Positions 36,036 to 44,751 of a DNA stretch of 64,000 nt are shown piece by piece. The notes under the pieces were generated by a model. That model had not been told where the DNA came from, did no database searches, and saw only the letters and a list, made by a program, of their open reading frames with translations. Made by a program: the position numbers and the translations under genes. The stretch is from Konateibacter massiliensis (lineage in GTDB: Bacteria > Bacillota > Clostridia > Lachnospirales > Lachnospiraceae): positions 1,266,269 through 1,330,268 of the forward strand of contig NZ_LT860099.1 in assembly GCF_900184995.1 (NCBI RefSeq), read 5' to 3'. Positions within the stretch are counted from its first letter, which is position 1; every line of letters starts with the position of its first letter.

Positions 36036-37514
36036 CTAAATTTTCAATACAATCACATAGGTTCCTTCTTTTTGGGATATCTCAAACGACTGCTCCAACC
36101 GGAAACCGTTTTGCTTTGCTTCCACAATGACAGTATCCTTGTCGTGGGAATATAGGATGATGACACCGTCCTCCTTCAAGTGCTCCTTCACCTTGACAAA
36201 GAACCTCTGATAGAGTGCTTCCACATCCTCCTGTGTCGTCCTTCCTATCTGGAACGGCATATTCGTGATGACTTCATCAAACAGGTACTCATGTTTAAAT
36301 TCAAAGAAATCCCTGTTGATATAATGGGCAATCTGGTATGCCTCCTTCGTATTGTCTCTCGCCCCGAGTATGGCTTCCTCCAAAATGTCCAAACCGTACA
36401 TCGTATTCGCCTTCACCCTCTTATGACGCTCAATGAGCATCGTTCCCACACCGCAAAACGGGTCTAACACAGAGGCATCCGGCTTCAAATAATCCTTTGC
36501 AAGCTCCGCTGTCAACGCAGCATTGACCGGCTTTATACTTGTTGCAATCACATTTTTCCGGTAAATGAAACGCTCATCCGGTACCGTAAATAGCTTAACC
36601 AAAAGATTGAAATTGCCTTCTTTATTCTGTATCGCCCTTATCTCAAACTCATATTGGGAAGTGTTGTTTCGCAGCTTTCGCTCAGTCAAAAGCTCAAGCT
36701 CCTGCGAAAGTTTTTTTGCAAACTCACTCTTTTTGTCAAGCTCCTGTTTGCTTTTTACCTCCACTCTGAAATAAAAAGGTGCCTCTCCCTTGTGCCTTTT
36801 TGTAAGAAATTCCAGCAAGCTCGAATTTGCAATAAGTTTTGCTGCTGCCGCCGCATCCGCCTTGCAAGACTTCATGTCGGGAAGCATAAACAAAAGCTCC
36901 TGATAAGTCCTGATTTCCAGAATTCGCTTTAATTCTCTTGTCTGAAGTATAACTCCCGCATTAAATTCCTTTGCCTTTATTCCTTCCAGTTGATTCAAGG
37001 TGGCTTCCACGTAATTACGGTTTGTCAACAAAACAAGCTGTGATTCCTCCTCATAGCCTGTAAATGTGTGATGCTTTATCTCCTCAAATTGGGACAATAT
37101 TTTCGATAATTCCCTTAGTTCCTCTAATATGTGTTTTTTATTCTCTTTAGACATTTCTTCCTTTAAAAGAACGTCCTGTCTCTCCTTTAACTCCTTTACA
37201 TAGCTGCTACAATCCAGCTTTCCAATCGCATTCAAATAAGAGCTTTTAATGAATAATTTATCCTCTGCGATATAGCTCTCATAAAGAGGCTTTAGCGCCT
37301 GCTCAATCTCGAGGTCGCCAAGAAGAAGGGCTGCATTTTTTCTGGTCTTTGCATCCTCGTGCTTTAACAGCTCAGTGAGAAGCTCATACTGATTCCCAAG
37401 CTTATATTGAAGGGAGCGCTTCTTCATCTTATCCTTTATCTCTTTTCTAAGTTCACTCAAGCTATTTCTTATATCGGTCTGACTTTTTATTTTTTCCAAT
37501 AATTCGTCTATCAT
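36036..37514 (-). CDS. HEAT-repeat/THUMP/RNA methyltransferase fusion
   Basis: A 492-residue protein. Residues about 40-110 resemble HEAT repeats (LLKHEDAKTRKNAALLLGDLEIEQALKPLYE). Residues about 150-300 resemble a THUMP-containing region as in TrmN/RlmL/Trm14 enzymes. The C-terminal Rossmann domain has the SAM motif SVLDPFCGVGTMLIE (about 352-366) and the catalytic motif IV NMPF in EVITNMPFQIGR, a variant of NPPY expected of N2-guanine methyltransferases. It likely methylates tRNA or rRNA. GGAGAG lies upstream of the ATG. Monocistronic and surrounded by repeats. Confidence 0.85.
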   Translation of the reverse strand: MIDELLEKIKSQTDIRNSLSELRKEIKDKMKKRSLQYKLGNQYELLTELLKHEDAKTRKNAALLLGDLEIEQALKPLYESYIAEDKLFIKSSYLNAIGKLDCSSYVKELKERQDVLLKEEMSKENKKHILEELRELSKILSQFEEIKHHTFTGYEEESQLVLLTNRNYVEATLNQLEGIKAKEFNAGVILQTRELKRILEIRTYQELLFMLPDMKSCKADAAAAAKLIANSSLLEFLTKRHKGEAPFYFRVEVKSKQELDKKSEFAKKLSQELELLTERKLRNNTSQYEFEIRAIQNKEGNFNLLVKLFTVPDERFIYRKNVIATSIKPVNAALTAELAKDYLKPDASVLDPFCGVGTMLIERHKRVKANTMYGLDILEEAILGARDNTKEAYQIAHYINRDFFEFKHEYLFDEVITNMPFQIGRTTQEDVEALYQRFFVKVKEHLKEDGVIILYSHDKDTVIVEAKQNGFRLEQSFEISQKEGTYVIVLKI

Positions 37515-37536
37515 ATTCTCTCCATTGTTTTTTATA

Positions 37537-37583
37537 CACGCCTCGCGGAGTGGAAGCAGTTGCTGCGCAACCCGCCCGAGCGC
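37537..37583 (-). repeat. GC-rich core repeat (family 1), reverse orientation
   Basis: The minus strand reads GCGCTCGGGCGGGTTGCGCA, then GCAACTGCTTCCACTCCGCG, matching the cores at 25395-25441 and 39665-39711 with a handful of substitutions. The next 20 bases hold a weak AGAATG/ATTCT hairpin in the place of the GTGTGAGC hairpin. It occupies the gap upstream of the methyltransferase start. The remaining part of the 37515-37832 gap holds a hairpin (37635-37682) and family-2 repeats. Confidence 0.8.
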
Positions 37584-37634
37584 GGAGAATGCCCTTTACA
37601 CATTCTTCTGTTCTTTGTGCCACTTTGTATAAAT

Positions 37635-37682
37635 AGGGTTGCCGTAAAACAAAGCCATGTTGGCTTTTCTTACGACAACCCT
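37635..37682. repeat. Two-tier hairpin
   Basis: AGGGTTG-C-CGTAA / TTACG-A-CAACCCT (outer stem, one mismatch) encloses AAAGCCA/TGGCTTT. No strong T run follows on either strand. It may be a processed or terminator-like structure downstream of the chemoreceptor gene. Confidence 0.6.
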
Positions 37683-37686
37683 TATG

Positions 37687-37828
37687 ATACCACAAATACT
37701 AAGTTCGTGAAATACCTCACTAAGAATTTGGGTATATGTCTTGCTAGGCTCGAAAACACCTCGCCAAGCGCGAGCAATAATACCACAAATACTAAGCTTG
37801 TAAAATACCTCACTAAGAATTTGGGTAT
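37687..37828. repeat. Tandem family-2 hairpin repeats at the 3' end of the chemoreceptor gene
   Basis: Two near-identical 49-base copies (37687-37735 and 37780-37828) begin ATACCACAAATACTAAG and end AAGAATTTGGGTAT. Their ends pair as an imperfect stem around a loop (TCGTGAAATACCTC or TTGTAAAATACCTC). A third, shorter related unit (37743-37775, CTCGAAAACACCTCGCCAAG) lies between. Related copies occur at 56822-56857 and 60889-60943. The last copy ends four bases from the chemoreceptor stop. Confidence 0.8.
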
Positions 37829-37832
37829 ATAC

Positions 37833-39284
37833 TTAATTTGCGTATTTTTTCAGGTCTTCTGCCAATAGGTAGATAGCATCCAGTACCTTTGTTACCTGTT
37901 TCATCTCTTCCACTGCGTCCTGTGATGTTTTAACACCTTCTGTTGAGGATGCCGCAACCTCCTCACTTGTTGAGGATAGCTGTGTGATATTGTCTGCGAT
38001 AACGCCTGTGGATGTCAAAATCTTTTTAATAATCGTCTCCGTATTGTGAATGGTTGCTGTCAGCTCATTTACTTCCTGATCAATCAATTCAAATTTGCTC
38101 TTCGTAATGTCAATCATTTCATTCTGCTTGCCAACTGATGACGCGGAATGCTCAATGCTGTCCGTTGCCTTCTTCGCATCCTCAATCAATTGCTCAATAA
38201 TACGTGTAATCTGATTGGATGCCTCTTTGGTCTGCTCGGAAAGCTGTCTTATCTCATCCGCTACCACCGCGAAGCCTTTTCCTGCCTCTCCGGCTCTTGC
38301 CGCCTCAATAGAAGCATTCAGTGCAAGAAGATTTGTCTGGCTGGAAATATTTAAAATAGCTCCGATGATATTTTTAACCTCATCCACTTTAAGGGTCAGC
38401 TGTTTGGTTGCTTCCACGGTCACCTTACTTGCCTCTTCCACGTTAGTTGCCTGTTCCTTTAAGCCTCTGACAAGCTTGGCACCTTCTGATACATTTTCCT
38501 TGGTAAGGTTAGATGCTTCTATCATCTTCCGTGTTTCTTTCTCTGCCGTATCCGTGTTGTCTCTGATTTCAGAACACATAACAGCCTGTCTCTGTATCGC
38601 ATCTGCCGTGCTCTCTGTACTCTCTGCAATATTGTCCATTGCAAAATGATTGCTGTCAATACCGTTTCTCAGTGTTTCCAGCATTCCCTTCGCCTTCTCA
38701 AAATGTTCGCTGATATTGTCTGCTACAATACACATGCTGTCTGCAATCTTTTTCTGTTCCTTTGCCGCTTCGCCGAGACTTTCCATATTTTCTTCGTTGA
38801 ACTTCTGAAGCAGGTTGGCAATCGCATAAGAACAGTATGCGATAATAATAAGTATAACCAAAATAATCGCATAATCTATATAATCTTCGCCCATCACAAG
38901 ACTTCGGATTACTCTTACCAAATTTGCAAGAAGGATTACTGAATTTCCTCCGATCACATATCGTTTATTCAAGTACACCATGGATGCAAATAAAAACGGA
39001 TATCCGTAAATATACTGCATTTTATCAACTCCGACAACCATGGTTACAAAATAAGCAGCTGCTACGCTTACCATCATAACGGTCGCGCAATTTTTTGTAT
39101 CCTTTTTCAATATAAAGAATATAATATTAATTATCAATGCCAGAAAAATCGCCGCACTCTGAATGATTAATTTGATGCCTCCGTCCTGTGCAACCATTGC
39201 CACATAACTGAACATCATTAAAAGTGCAATTACAATTACTGGAAATACGGCTTTATTCGCCCTTTCATATTGTTGTTTTGTCAT
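37833..39284 (-). CDS. Methyl-accepting chemotaxis protein
   Basis: A 483-residue chemoreceptor. Six tightly packed N-terminal helices (about 12-170) leave little outside sensor domain. The cytoplasmic coiled coil has the conserved hairpin tip [50 protein letters not shown] (about 305-355). It should signal through CheA/CheW. No other chemotaxis genes are adjacent. The N-terminal bundle suggests intramembrane or intracellular sensing; ligand unknown. GGAAGGGAATATT precedes the ATG. Confidence 0.94.
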   Translation of the reverse strand: MTKQQYERANKAVFPVIVIALLMMFSYVAMVAQDGGIKLIIQSAAIFLALIINIIFFILKKDTKNCATVMMVSVAAAYFVTMVVGVDKMQYIYGYPFLFASMVYLNKRYVIGGNSVILLANLVRVIRSLVMGEDYIDYAIILVILIIIAYCSYAIANLLQKFNEENMESLGEAAKEQKKIADSMCIVADNISEHFEKAKGMLETLRNGIDSNHFAMDNIAESTESTADAIQRQAVMCSEIRDNTDTAEKETRKMIEASNLTKENVSEGAKLVRGLKEQATNVEEASKVTVEATKQLTLKVDEVKNIIGAILNISSQTNLLALNASIEAARAGEAGKGFAVVADEIRQLSEQTKEASNQITRIIEQLIEDAKKATDSIEHSASSVGKQNEMIDITKSKFELIDQEVNELTATIHNTETIIKKILTSTGVIADNITQLSSTSEEVAASSTEGVKTSQDAVEEMKQVTKVLDAIYLLAEDLKKYAN

Positions 39285-39461
39285 AATATTCCCTTCCTAT
39301 CTCCCTTATTCTCTACTTTTTATTTGTTCTAACAAATATTCTTATATAATACCATATTTCAACATTTTTTAAAATATTTATATTTGATAAATTTTATTCT
39401 TTTTTCCTGCAAACGGTAAAGCCACAGGGCAATCAGAATATATTATAGAGAGGTGAGTATA

Positions 39462-39638
39462 GTGGATGAATGCGAGTTCGTTACATTTATTAGCTTAATA
39501 GCCTGCAGTATGGCTAAATGCTATACAGAAGAGGAAATAGGGCTGTTTGCCGCGGCTTTTAACCAGCTTGGAGATACTCTGGAGACATTACTGGCTAAGC
39601 GGGAATTGTGCAGCAGCAAGAAGGCAGACATTACTTAA
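39462..39638 (+). CDS. Small conserved-type protein (DUF6774-like)
   Basis: A 58-residue protein, starting at GTG 39462 with GAGAGGTG seven bases upstream. Sequence: DECEFVTFISLIACSMAK, then EEEIGLFAAAFNQLGDTLETLLAKRELC. It resembles small two-helix proteins of Lachnospiraceae known to me as DUF6774; that assignment is from memory and moderate. Two cysteines lie in the first helix and one near the end. Monocistronic on the plus strand, with the stop followed within three bases by a composite repeat element. Confidence 0.75.
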   Translation: MDECEFVTFISLIACSMAKCYTEEEIGLFAAAFNQLGDTLETLLAKRELCSSKKADIT

Positions 39639-39640
39639 AA

Positions 39641-39790
39641 AAGTGTGAGCAAAGCTCACACTTCGCGCCCGAGCGGGTTGCGCAGCAACAACTTCTACTC
39701 CGCGAGGTGCGCATAAATAGTTTTTTATACCATAGGAAGTTCGGAGAACTTTCCTATGGTATAAAAAAGTGTGGGCTCTGCCCACACTTT
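39641..39790. repeat. Full-length family-1 composite element (three hairpins plus GC-rich core)
   Basis: Hairpin 1: AAGTGTGAGC/GCTCACACTT (39641-39663). Core: 39665-39711. Hairpin 2: a 22-bp stem with one bulge, 39721-39742 with 39746-39768 (TTTTTTATACCATAGGAAGTTC paired to its complement; loop GGA). Hairpin 3: AAAGTGTGGGC/GCCCACACTTT (39766-39790), which on the minus strand runs into TTTTTTATACC and serves as terminator for the YitT gene. The element fills the gap between the small plus-strand gene and yitT. Confidence 0.85.
39766..39790 (-). terminator. Terminator after the YitT-family gene
   Basis: Eleven perfect base pairs, TCT loop, followed on the minus strand by a six-T run; 12 bases past the stop at 39803. 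Part of the composite repeat element. Confidence 0.8.
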
Positions 39791-39802
39791 GTGCTTTTCT
39801 TT

Positions 39803-40669
39803 TTAATGTATTGCTCGCTTTCTCTCCGTTCCGCCCATTACATCAGACACATCATTGATTGTGACAAATGCGTTTCTATCCTTGTCATCAATGATTGAGC
39901 GAATCTTGGATATTTCCAGTCGTGTTACCACAGAATAGAGAATGGTCTTCTTTTCCTTGGAGTAACCGCCCTGCCCTTCCAAGAATGTAACACTTCTTCC
40001 CAAGCGGTCTCGAATGGCATCTGCCACTTCATCGCCCCTATCTGTCACAATCATAACTGCTTTTGCCTCATCGAAGCCGTCGATGATAACATCCATCGCC
40101 TTATGTGCTACAAAATATGTAAGCATGGAGTAAAGTGCTCTATCCCAGCCAAGTACAAGTGCCGCACCGGAAAAGATAAATATATTGAAAAACATAACAA
40201 CCTGACCAATTGAAAGAGATGCACCCTTGCATATGATAATTGCTACGATTTCCGTTCCGTCTAAGGAACCTCCGTAGCGAAGAATTAAGCCGATTCCGGC
40301 ACCAAGTATAATTCCTCCGAATATAGTAGCTAACAATGTGTCGCTTGTGAAACCCGGTATAGGGTGGAAAATCAACGTAAAGATTGAAAATACAGCATTT
40401 GAATATAAAGAGGTTATCACAAATGTCTTTCCGATTTGTTTATAACCAAGAGCCAAAAAAGGAAGGTTCAATATAAATGTAAAAACACCAAGAGGAATAC
40501 CTGTAAGATAATGGGCTATAATCGAGATACCGACGACTCCGCCGTCAATAATATTATTCGGTATCAAAAACAGCTCAAGCCCTACAGCCGCAATCAGACA
40601 CCCGACAAGAATTAGGACATATTTTTTGACAGTTCTAAATGTAATCTTATTCTGTTTGTTTTCTTTCAT
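39803..40669 (-). CDS. YitT family membrane protein
   Basis: A 288-residue protein. Five or six membrane helices occupy about 12-190 (DUF161 repeats, with NIIDGGVVGISIIAHYLTGIPLG and RYGGSLDGTEIVAI). The C-terminal DUF2179 cytoplasmic domain (about 200-280) has VMIVTDRGDEVADAI and GRSVTFLEGQGGYS. Function of the family is unknown. The first in-frame codon is TTG; the ATG at 40669, with GGAGAG five bases before it, is preferred. The start lies inside a 25-codon upstream ORF. Confidence 0.92.
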   Translation of the reverse strand: MKENKQNKITFRTVKKYVLILVGCLIAAVGLELFLIPNNIIDGGVVGISIIAHYLTGIPLGVFTFILNLPFLALGYKQIGKTFVITSLYSNAVFSIFTLIFHPIPGFTSDTLLATIFGGIILGAGIGLILRYGGSLDGTEIVAIIICKGASLSIGQVVMFFNIFIFSGAALVLGWDRALYSMLTYFVAHKAMDVIIDGFDEAKAVMIVTDRGDEVADAIRDRLGRSVTFLEGQGGYSKEKKTILYSVVTRLEISKIRSIIDDKDRNAFVTINDVSDVMGGTERKRAIH

Positions 40670-40724
40670 CAAATCTCTCCAGACTTTGTTTCATTGCCGC
40701 TTCCGCAGCAATCTTCCATAACAT
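40647..40724 (-). CDS. 25-codon ORF overlapping the yitT start
   Basis: ATG TTA TGG AAG... encodes MLWKIAAEAAMKQSLERFDE plus RKQTE and ends at TAA 40647-40649. GGAGG lies five bases before its ATG, the best ribosome site in this neighbourhood. It overlaps the start of yitT (40669) by 23 bases in another frame, so ribosomes terminating here would sit on the yitT initiation region. It may be a coupling or leader peptide, or a tiny amphipathic protein. Not recognised as a known family. Confidence 0.5.
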   Translation of the reverse strand: MLWKIAAEAAMKQSLERFDERKQTE

Positions 40725-40852
40725 AAATACCTCCGACTTATCTTATTCTATCAAATTCTTAGTATGTATGCATAACAGCAGTTTCATATCTATTATTATA
40801 AAACAAGAAAAAGAATCAATCAATAATTGTCAATTAATTAATTTTAAAAATT

Positions 40853-41944
40853 TTATGTCCTGCTGCTATCCAATTTTGTAAATCCCTCCAAAACTGCATG
40901 ATGAAAGGAATGTCCGCCTTCTCTCACATCGTGTATCATCTGTCCCTCTTTGTTCAATACACAGTACGCTTGCTTCATAATCTCAAGTTGTTCCCTGACA
41001 TTTTCCAAGCCTCTTTTACCGTTTAAATGATCTTCCTTGCAAGACTGAATGATAACAGGCCGCGGGGCAAGCATTGCTGCAATATCCCCCATATCCACAT
41101 ATTCCCAAAGATGAGGCACATAGTTACAGCTGCAATTTCCGTTTAATTCTAAAAGTGAATCCTTATAACCATACAGATAACCGCTGATTAAAGACTTTCC
41201 AATTCTGTCATCCAAGGCAGAAAGCCACAGTGTCAATAAGCCGCCTCCCGAAAAACCTACACAGCCGACCTTATCACTTTTCCATTCTCCGCGCGTTTCA
41301 ATATAGTTTAGCAGGCACATCATATCCCACACATTCATGCCGATGACAGTCTGCCCCAGCGGCTCCGCCATATGTGCAAGATGAAAACAGCTTCCGCTCA
41401 CAAATGACATATCATCATCCGATTGCAGCGCTTCCTCTCTCCTCTCGCCAAAGCCCCTGATGTCAGGGCAGAGCGTTACATAGCCAAGTCTCGCAAGCCT
41501 TAATCCGTAATCGTAGTCAAACTGCTCAATCCTCTCTGCCACAGCCGGAATCTCTGCACAGCCCGCAATTGAGTATTTGCCGGCTCCCGTATGTCCCGGC
41601 AGGGCAAGGCAGTAGGAAATCTGATCCTCATTTTTCTCGTCCGGTATCAGAATGAAAATAGGCATATAAACCCCCGGCTCTACCTGTATGATTACTTTCT
41701 CGCGCGTGATACCCTCTTCCGGTTGAATGATTTCTACGGTTCTTGCTTCCAAGTCACAGCTTTCCATTTTATCCAAGCCAATCAGTTTTTTTAAAAGTTC
41801 TCGTGTATTTGCCTTCCAGCTTTCGAATTCTTCCTGTGTTTTACCCGTAAATTTACTTTTTCTTCCCTCGTCAAACTTCTTTTTTAAATGTTCTATGCTT
41901 GTGTAATATTGTTCTATTTTTATCGTATTTCCTGTCCCTTCCAT
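40853..41944 (-). CDS. Alpha/beta hydrolase (putative carbohydrate esterase) of the pectin locus
   Basis: A 363-residue cytoplasmic hydrolase. The nucleophile elbow is GFSGGG in VGCVGFSGGGLLTLWLS (about residue 230). A conserved oxyanion-side CLALPGHTGAGKYSIAG and CPDIRGFGERREEA occur near 125-195, and the catalytic histidine is likely in GGHSFHHAVLEGF. An acid residue is probable in QSCKEDHLN. It resembles dienelactone-hydrolase/acetyl xylan esterase-like families, some members of which de-esterify pectin. That function here is inferred from its neighbours. The start at 41944 has AAGGAG eight bases upstream. Confidence 0.75.
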   Translation of the reverse strand: MEGTGNTIKIEQYYTSIEHLKKKFDEGRKSKFTGKTQEEFESWKANTRELLKKLIGLDKMESCDLEARTVEIIQPEEGITREKVIIQVEPGVYMPIFILIPDEKNEDQISYCLALPGHTGAGKYSIAGCAEIPAVAERIEQFDYDYGLRLARLGYVTLCPDIRGFGERREEALQSDDDMSFVSGSCFHLAHMAEPLGQTVIGMNVWDMMCLLNYIETRGEWKSDKVGCVGFSGGGLLTLWLSALDDRIGKSLISGYLYGYKDSLLELNGNCSCNYVPHLWEYVDMGDIAAMLAPRPVIIQSCKEDHLNGKRGLENVREQLEIMKQAYCVLNKEGQMIHDVREGGHSFHHAVLEGFTKLDSSRT

Positions 41945-42045
41945 CCCTGCGCTCCTTTTCGTCTGATGACTACCGACTGTAACACTCCCATTTCTTAAGT
42001 GAGGAGGATAACTTCCATCTGAATTAAATTTTATTTTATAACAAC

Positions 42046-42077
42046 AAGTTGGAACCGCCATTTGGCAGCTCCAACTT
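42046..42077 (-). terminator. Terminator after the solute-binding protein gene
   Basis: AAGTTGGA (42046-42053) / TCCAACTT (42070-42077), with inner GCC/GGC pairs, 39 bases past the stop at 42116. The minus strand continues TGTTGTTATAAAAT and the plus strand TTCTATTT, so termination strength is uncertain. Confidence 0.6.
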
Positions 42078-42115
42078 TTCTATTTGTCATGTTTGTATGT
42101 GATATTTGTTGCTTT

Positions 42116-43723
42116 TTATTTCAGCGCATCCTGATATCTGTCATACTGCTCTTGCTTAATTTTAATGATATCATCTACATGCATGGTTGTAAGAGTGGAT
42201 AAGTAGCTGTCAAAATCATCTAAGCTTGTATTGCCTGAGATAAATGCTACCGCCATCTGATCTACATAGGTCTGAATATCAACCAAGTACTGAGAAAGTA
42301 CGATTGACTCCTCCTGAGTTGCATATATCTGCGGCCAAGGTGATTTTGTCATCGTAGCAAGCTCTGTATCAATGTCTACATGCCACTGAGGAAGTAATAC
42401 ATTGGTTGCTTCAATGCTGTTGTGGTATGGCATTGGAGGTGGGTTGATACCTAACTGCTGTAACCATAAGTTATCGTCTAATGCTTTTTCTGTGAAGGCT
42501 TTTGTTCCGTCATCTGCAACCGTATAGCTCTCGCCTTCAATTCCCCATGAATATAATTCCTGGCATTCCTCGCTCATTGCAAAGTCTAAGAATTTTAATG
42601 CAAGGCTCTGATTTTTACTGTCTGTTGTTACACCAAAAATACCTTTTACTGCATTCAGTCCGATGTATGCTCCTTCATAGTCTCCTGAAAGCGGAGCGCC
42701 ACCAACTACGATACCGGTCTCGCCGTCATAGTCTGGGAATTGTGCACTGTATAACTGGGACATCTGCCAGCTGTAATCAAACGTAACACCTGTTGTGTTC
42801 TGCGCAAATCTCTCTGTAATCTGGTCACGAGTCAAGGAAGTATATTCCATTTCCAATAAACCTTCTTCATACAAATCATGTAAGAAGCTTAAATATGCTT
42901 TGTAGTTCTCACTCTCTGCATAAGAATAATGTACAACACCCTGCTCGTCTTCATAGAAGCCATCCTGTAAATTAAGACCAAAAGCAGGTCCAAGCATATA
43001 AGGAAGGTTCGCAGCGGTAACACTCATCGGAATTTCATCTGTGGTGTCTCCGTTGTCGTTCATATCGTTGTCACGGAATGCTTTCAGCATTGTAACAAAC
43101 TCATCTAAAGTTTTCGGCTGCTCCATGTTTAATTTATCCAGCCATTTCTGGTTAAACATAATAACCGGCAAATAGTTGTCTGTAAGACCTACAATCGGTA
43201 CATAGTAGATATGTCCGTCTGTTGCGGTAAGGGAGGCCTTAATTTCCGGATTTGCATCCAAAAATGCTTTGTAGTTTGGCATCAGATCAAAGTGCTCATC
43301 AAGCGGCTCAAATAAAGCGGATTTGATATAAGCGGAGTTTGGATCTAAGTCCGGCAAATATACGATATCCTGTAAATCAGTACCGGAAGCCAGCATAGGG
43401 CTTACTGCATCTAAGTAGGTCGTTGGATCAATCATTGTCCAGTCCACATCAACGCCGGCTCTTTTTTCTACCTCTTTGATGATAAGAGCGTCATCACTTG
43501 TCAGGTCTACCGTAGAATACCATGAGTTTGTTGCCAAGATGCTGAGCGTTGCATCCTCTTTGTCCGTAATCGGACCTGTACCTGTGTAATTGTAGCTATC
43601 TGCTGTTTCCGTTGCTTCCCCGCCGTTACTGCTGCTTTCCTTGCTGCTTCCACATCCGATTAAAGCGGTTGCGGTCAAAGAAAGTGTAAGTGCTAAAGCG
43701 GTTAATTGTTTTACCTTCTTCAT
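42116..43723 (-). CDS. ABC transporter extracellular solute-binding lipoprotein
   Basis: A 535-residue lipoprotein. The signal peptide ends in a lipobox, LTATALIGCG, with the modified cysteine at about residue 24. A Ser/Gly/Glu-rich linker and a family 1 / LplA-type periplasmic-binding fold follow (GTDLQDIVYLPDLDPNSAYI, KWLDKLNMEQPKTLDEFVTMLKAFRDND). It should capture an oligosaccharide, by context a pectic oligogalacturonide. The two permease genes lie directly upstream. AGGAGG is eight bases before the ATG. Confidence 0.93.
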   Translation of the reverse strand: MKKVKQLTALALTLSLTATALIGCGSSKESSSNGGEATETADSYNYTGTGPITDKEDATLSILATNSWYSTVDLTSDDALIIKEVEKRAGVDVDWTMIDPTTYLDAVSPMLASGTDLQDIVYLPDLDPNSAYIKSALFEPLDEHFDLMPNYKAFLDANPEIKASLTATDGHIYYVPIVGLTDNYLPVIMFNQKWLDKLNMEQPKTLDEFVTMLKAFRDNDMNDNGDTTDEIPMSVTAANLPYMLGPAFGLNLQDGFYEDEQGVVHYSYAESENYKAYLSFLHDLYEEGLLEMEYTSLTRDQITERFAQNTTGVTFDYSWQMSQLYSAQFPDYDGETGIVVGGAPLSGDYEGAYIGLNAVKGIFGVTTDSKNQSLALKFLDFAMSEECQELYSWGIEGESYTVADDGTKAFTEKALDDNLWLQQLGINPPPMPYHNSIEATNVLLPQWHVDIDTELATMTKSPWPQIYATQEESIVLSQYLVDIQTYVDQMAVAFISGNTSLDDFDSYLSTLTTMHVDDIIKIKQEQYDRYQDALK

Positions 43724-43806
43724 AAATAAATCCTCCTAGATTTTTTTATTTTATTAAAATCATCGGACATTTGCCCTTAGATTATAATACACATAATAGT
43801 TCTTGG

Positions 43807-44739
43807 CTACTCTTTTACCGCCCCAAGCATCGTGCCCTTTACCAAATATTTTTGTAGGAACGGGCAAATTGCAAGAATTGGCAGTGTCGCGATTACGATA
43901 CAGACATATCTGATTTTCAGGGTTGACTGCGCTGCTGCGGCTGCCCCGGTTGCTCCGGCGGACTGTAATATTTCCGTGGAAGCAAGTATCAGTGTTTTTC
44001 TCAAATACATCTGAAGCGGCTGTAATTCTGTTTTTCCAAGATAAAGCATTGCATTGAAGAAATCGTTGTATCTTGCCACCGCATAGTATAAAGTAAGAAC
44101 GGCTAAAGTCGGTTTTATAAGCGGGATTGCAATTCTCCATAATATCTGGAAATCATTAGCTCCCTCCAAGGACGCATTTTCAAATAAATCCTCCGGAATT
44201 GCCTCCATAGCCGAACGGCAAATCATAACATTGTAGGTGCTCAGCAGAAACGGAATAATCATAGCAAGTCTGCTGTTGTACAGGCCCAGTCCTGTTACTA
44301 CCATGTAACCCGGTATCAAACCGCCGCTGAAATACATGGTAAATGCAATAAAAAAGTTCAGCTTCCTTCTCATAAAAAACTGTCTTCTTGACAGCGGATA
44401 TGCTGCAAGGCAGGTAAAAGCGATGTTGCAAAAGGTTCCGACTATTGTATAGAAAAACGTGTTGCCGTAGGAAACCCAGAGTTGCTTGTTCTGCATGACA
44501 ATGCCATAGGTTGATAAATCAAAGCCTACCGGCCACAGCATAACCTCGCCCTTTGACACTGCTGTTCCGGAGCTGATGGAAATACTGATTACATAGAGGA
44601 ACGGGTATAAAGTGATGCATACCGCCAGTATGACAAGTATCCATACAATAACGTCAAATACTTTATCTCCAAATCCTTCATTTCGAAATTCACTCATGAA
44701 TTTCTTTTTCTTTACTGTTTGTATTGTTTGACTTTTCAT
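43807..44739 (-). CDS. Carbohydrate ABC transporter permease (LplC/YtcP type)
   Basis: A 310-residue inner-membrane permease with six helices. The EAA loop is EDLFENASLEGANDFQILWRIAIPLIKPTLA (about 198-228). The C-terminus ends in QKYLVKGTMLGAVKE, characteristic of the YtcP/LplC group. It works with the LplB-type permease (44752-45711) and the binding protein (42116-43723). No ATPase is encoded in the locus, so a shared MsmK/UgpC-type ATPase elsewhere is expected. AAGGAG precedes the ATG. Confidence 0.94.
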   Translation of the reverse strand: MKSQTIQTVKKKKFMSEFRNEGFGDKVFDVIVWILVILAVCITLYPFLYVISISISSGTAVSKGEVMLWPVGFDLSTYGIVMQNKQLWVSYGNTFFYTIVGTFCNIAFTCLAAYPLSRRQFFMRRKLNFFIAFTMYFSGGLIPGYMVVTGLGLYNSRLAMIIPFLLSTYNVMICRSAMEAIPEDLFENASLEGANDFQILWRIAIPLIKPTLAVLTLYYAVARYNDFFNAMLYLGKTELQPLQMYLRKTLILASTEILQSAGATGAAAAAQSTLKIRYVCIVIATLPILAICPFLQKYLVKGTMLGAVKE

Positions 44740-44751
44740 GAATACTCCTTT

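Noticed and set aside
37462-37695. Minus-strand open frame of 77 codons upstream of the methyltransferase
   Set aside because: It translates the family-1 core and a hairpin region; no ribosome site or protein-like composition.
37687-37828. CRISPR-like tandem repeats
   Set aside because: Only two full copies plus one partial, each self-complementary with a conserved loop, no regular unique spacers and no cas genes.
39285-39461. SigD-type flagellar promoter upstream of the chemoreceptor gene
   Set aside because: No TAAA/GCCGATAA pair was found; only generally AT-rich sequence.
43760-44140. Minus-strand frame of 126 codons
   Set aside because: It lies in another frame of the LplC-type permease gene, whose motifs and ribosome site are clear.
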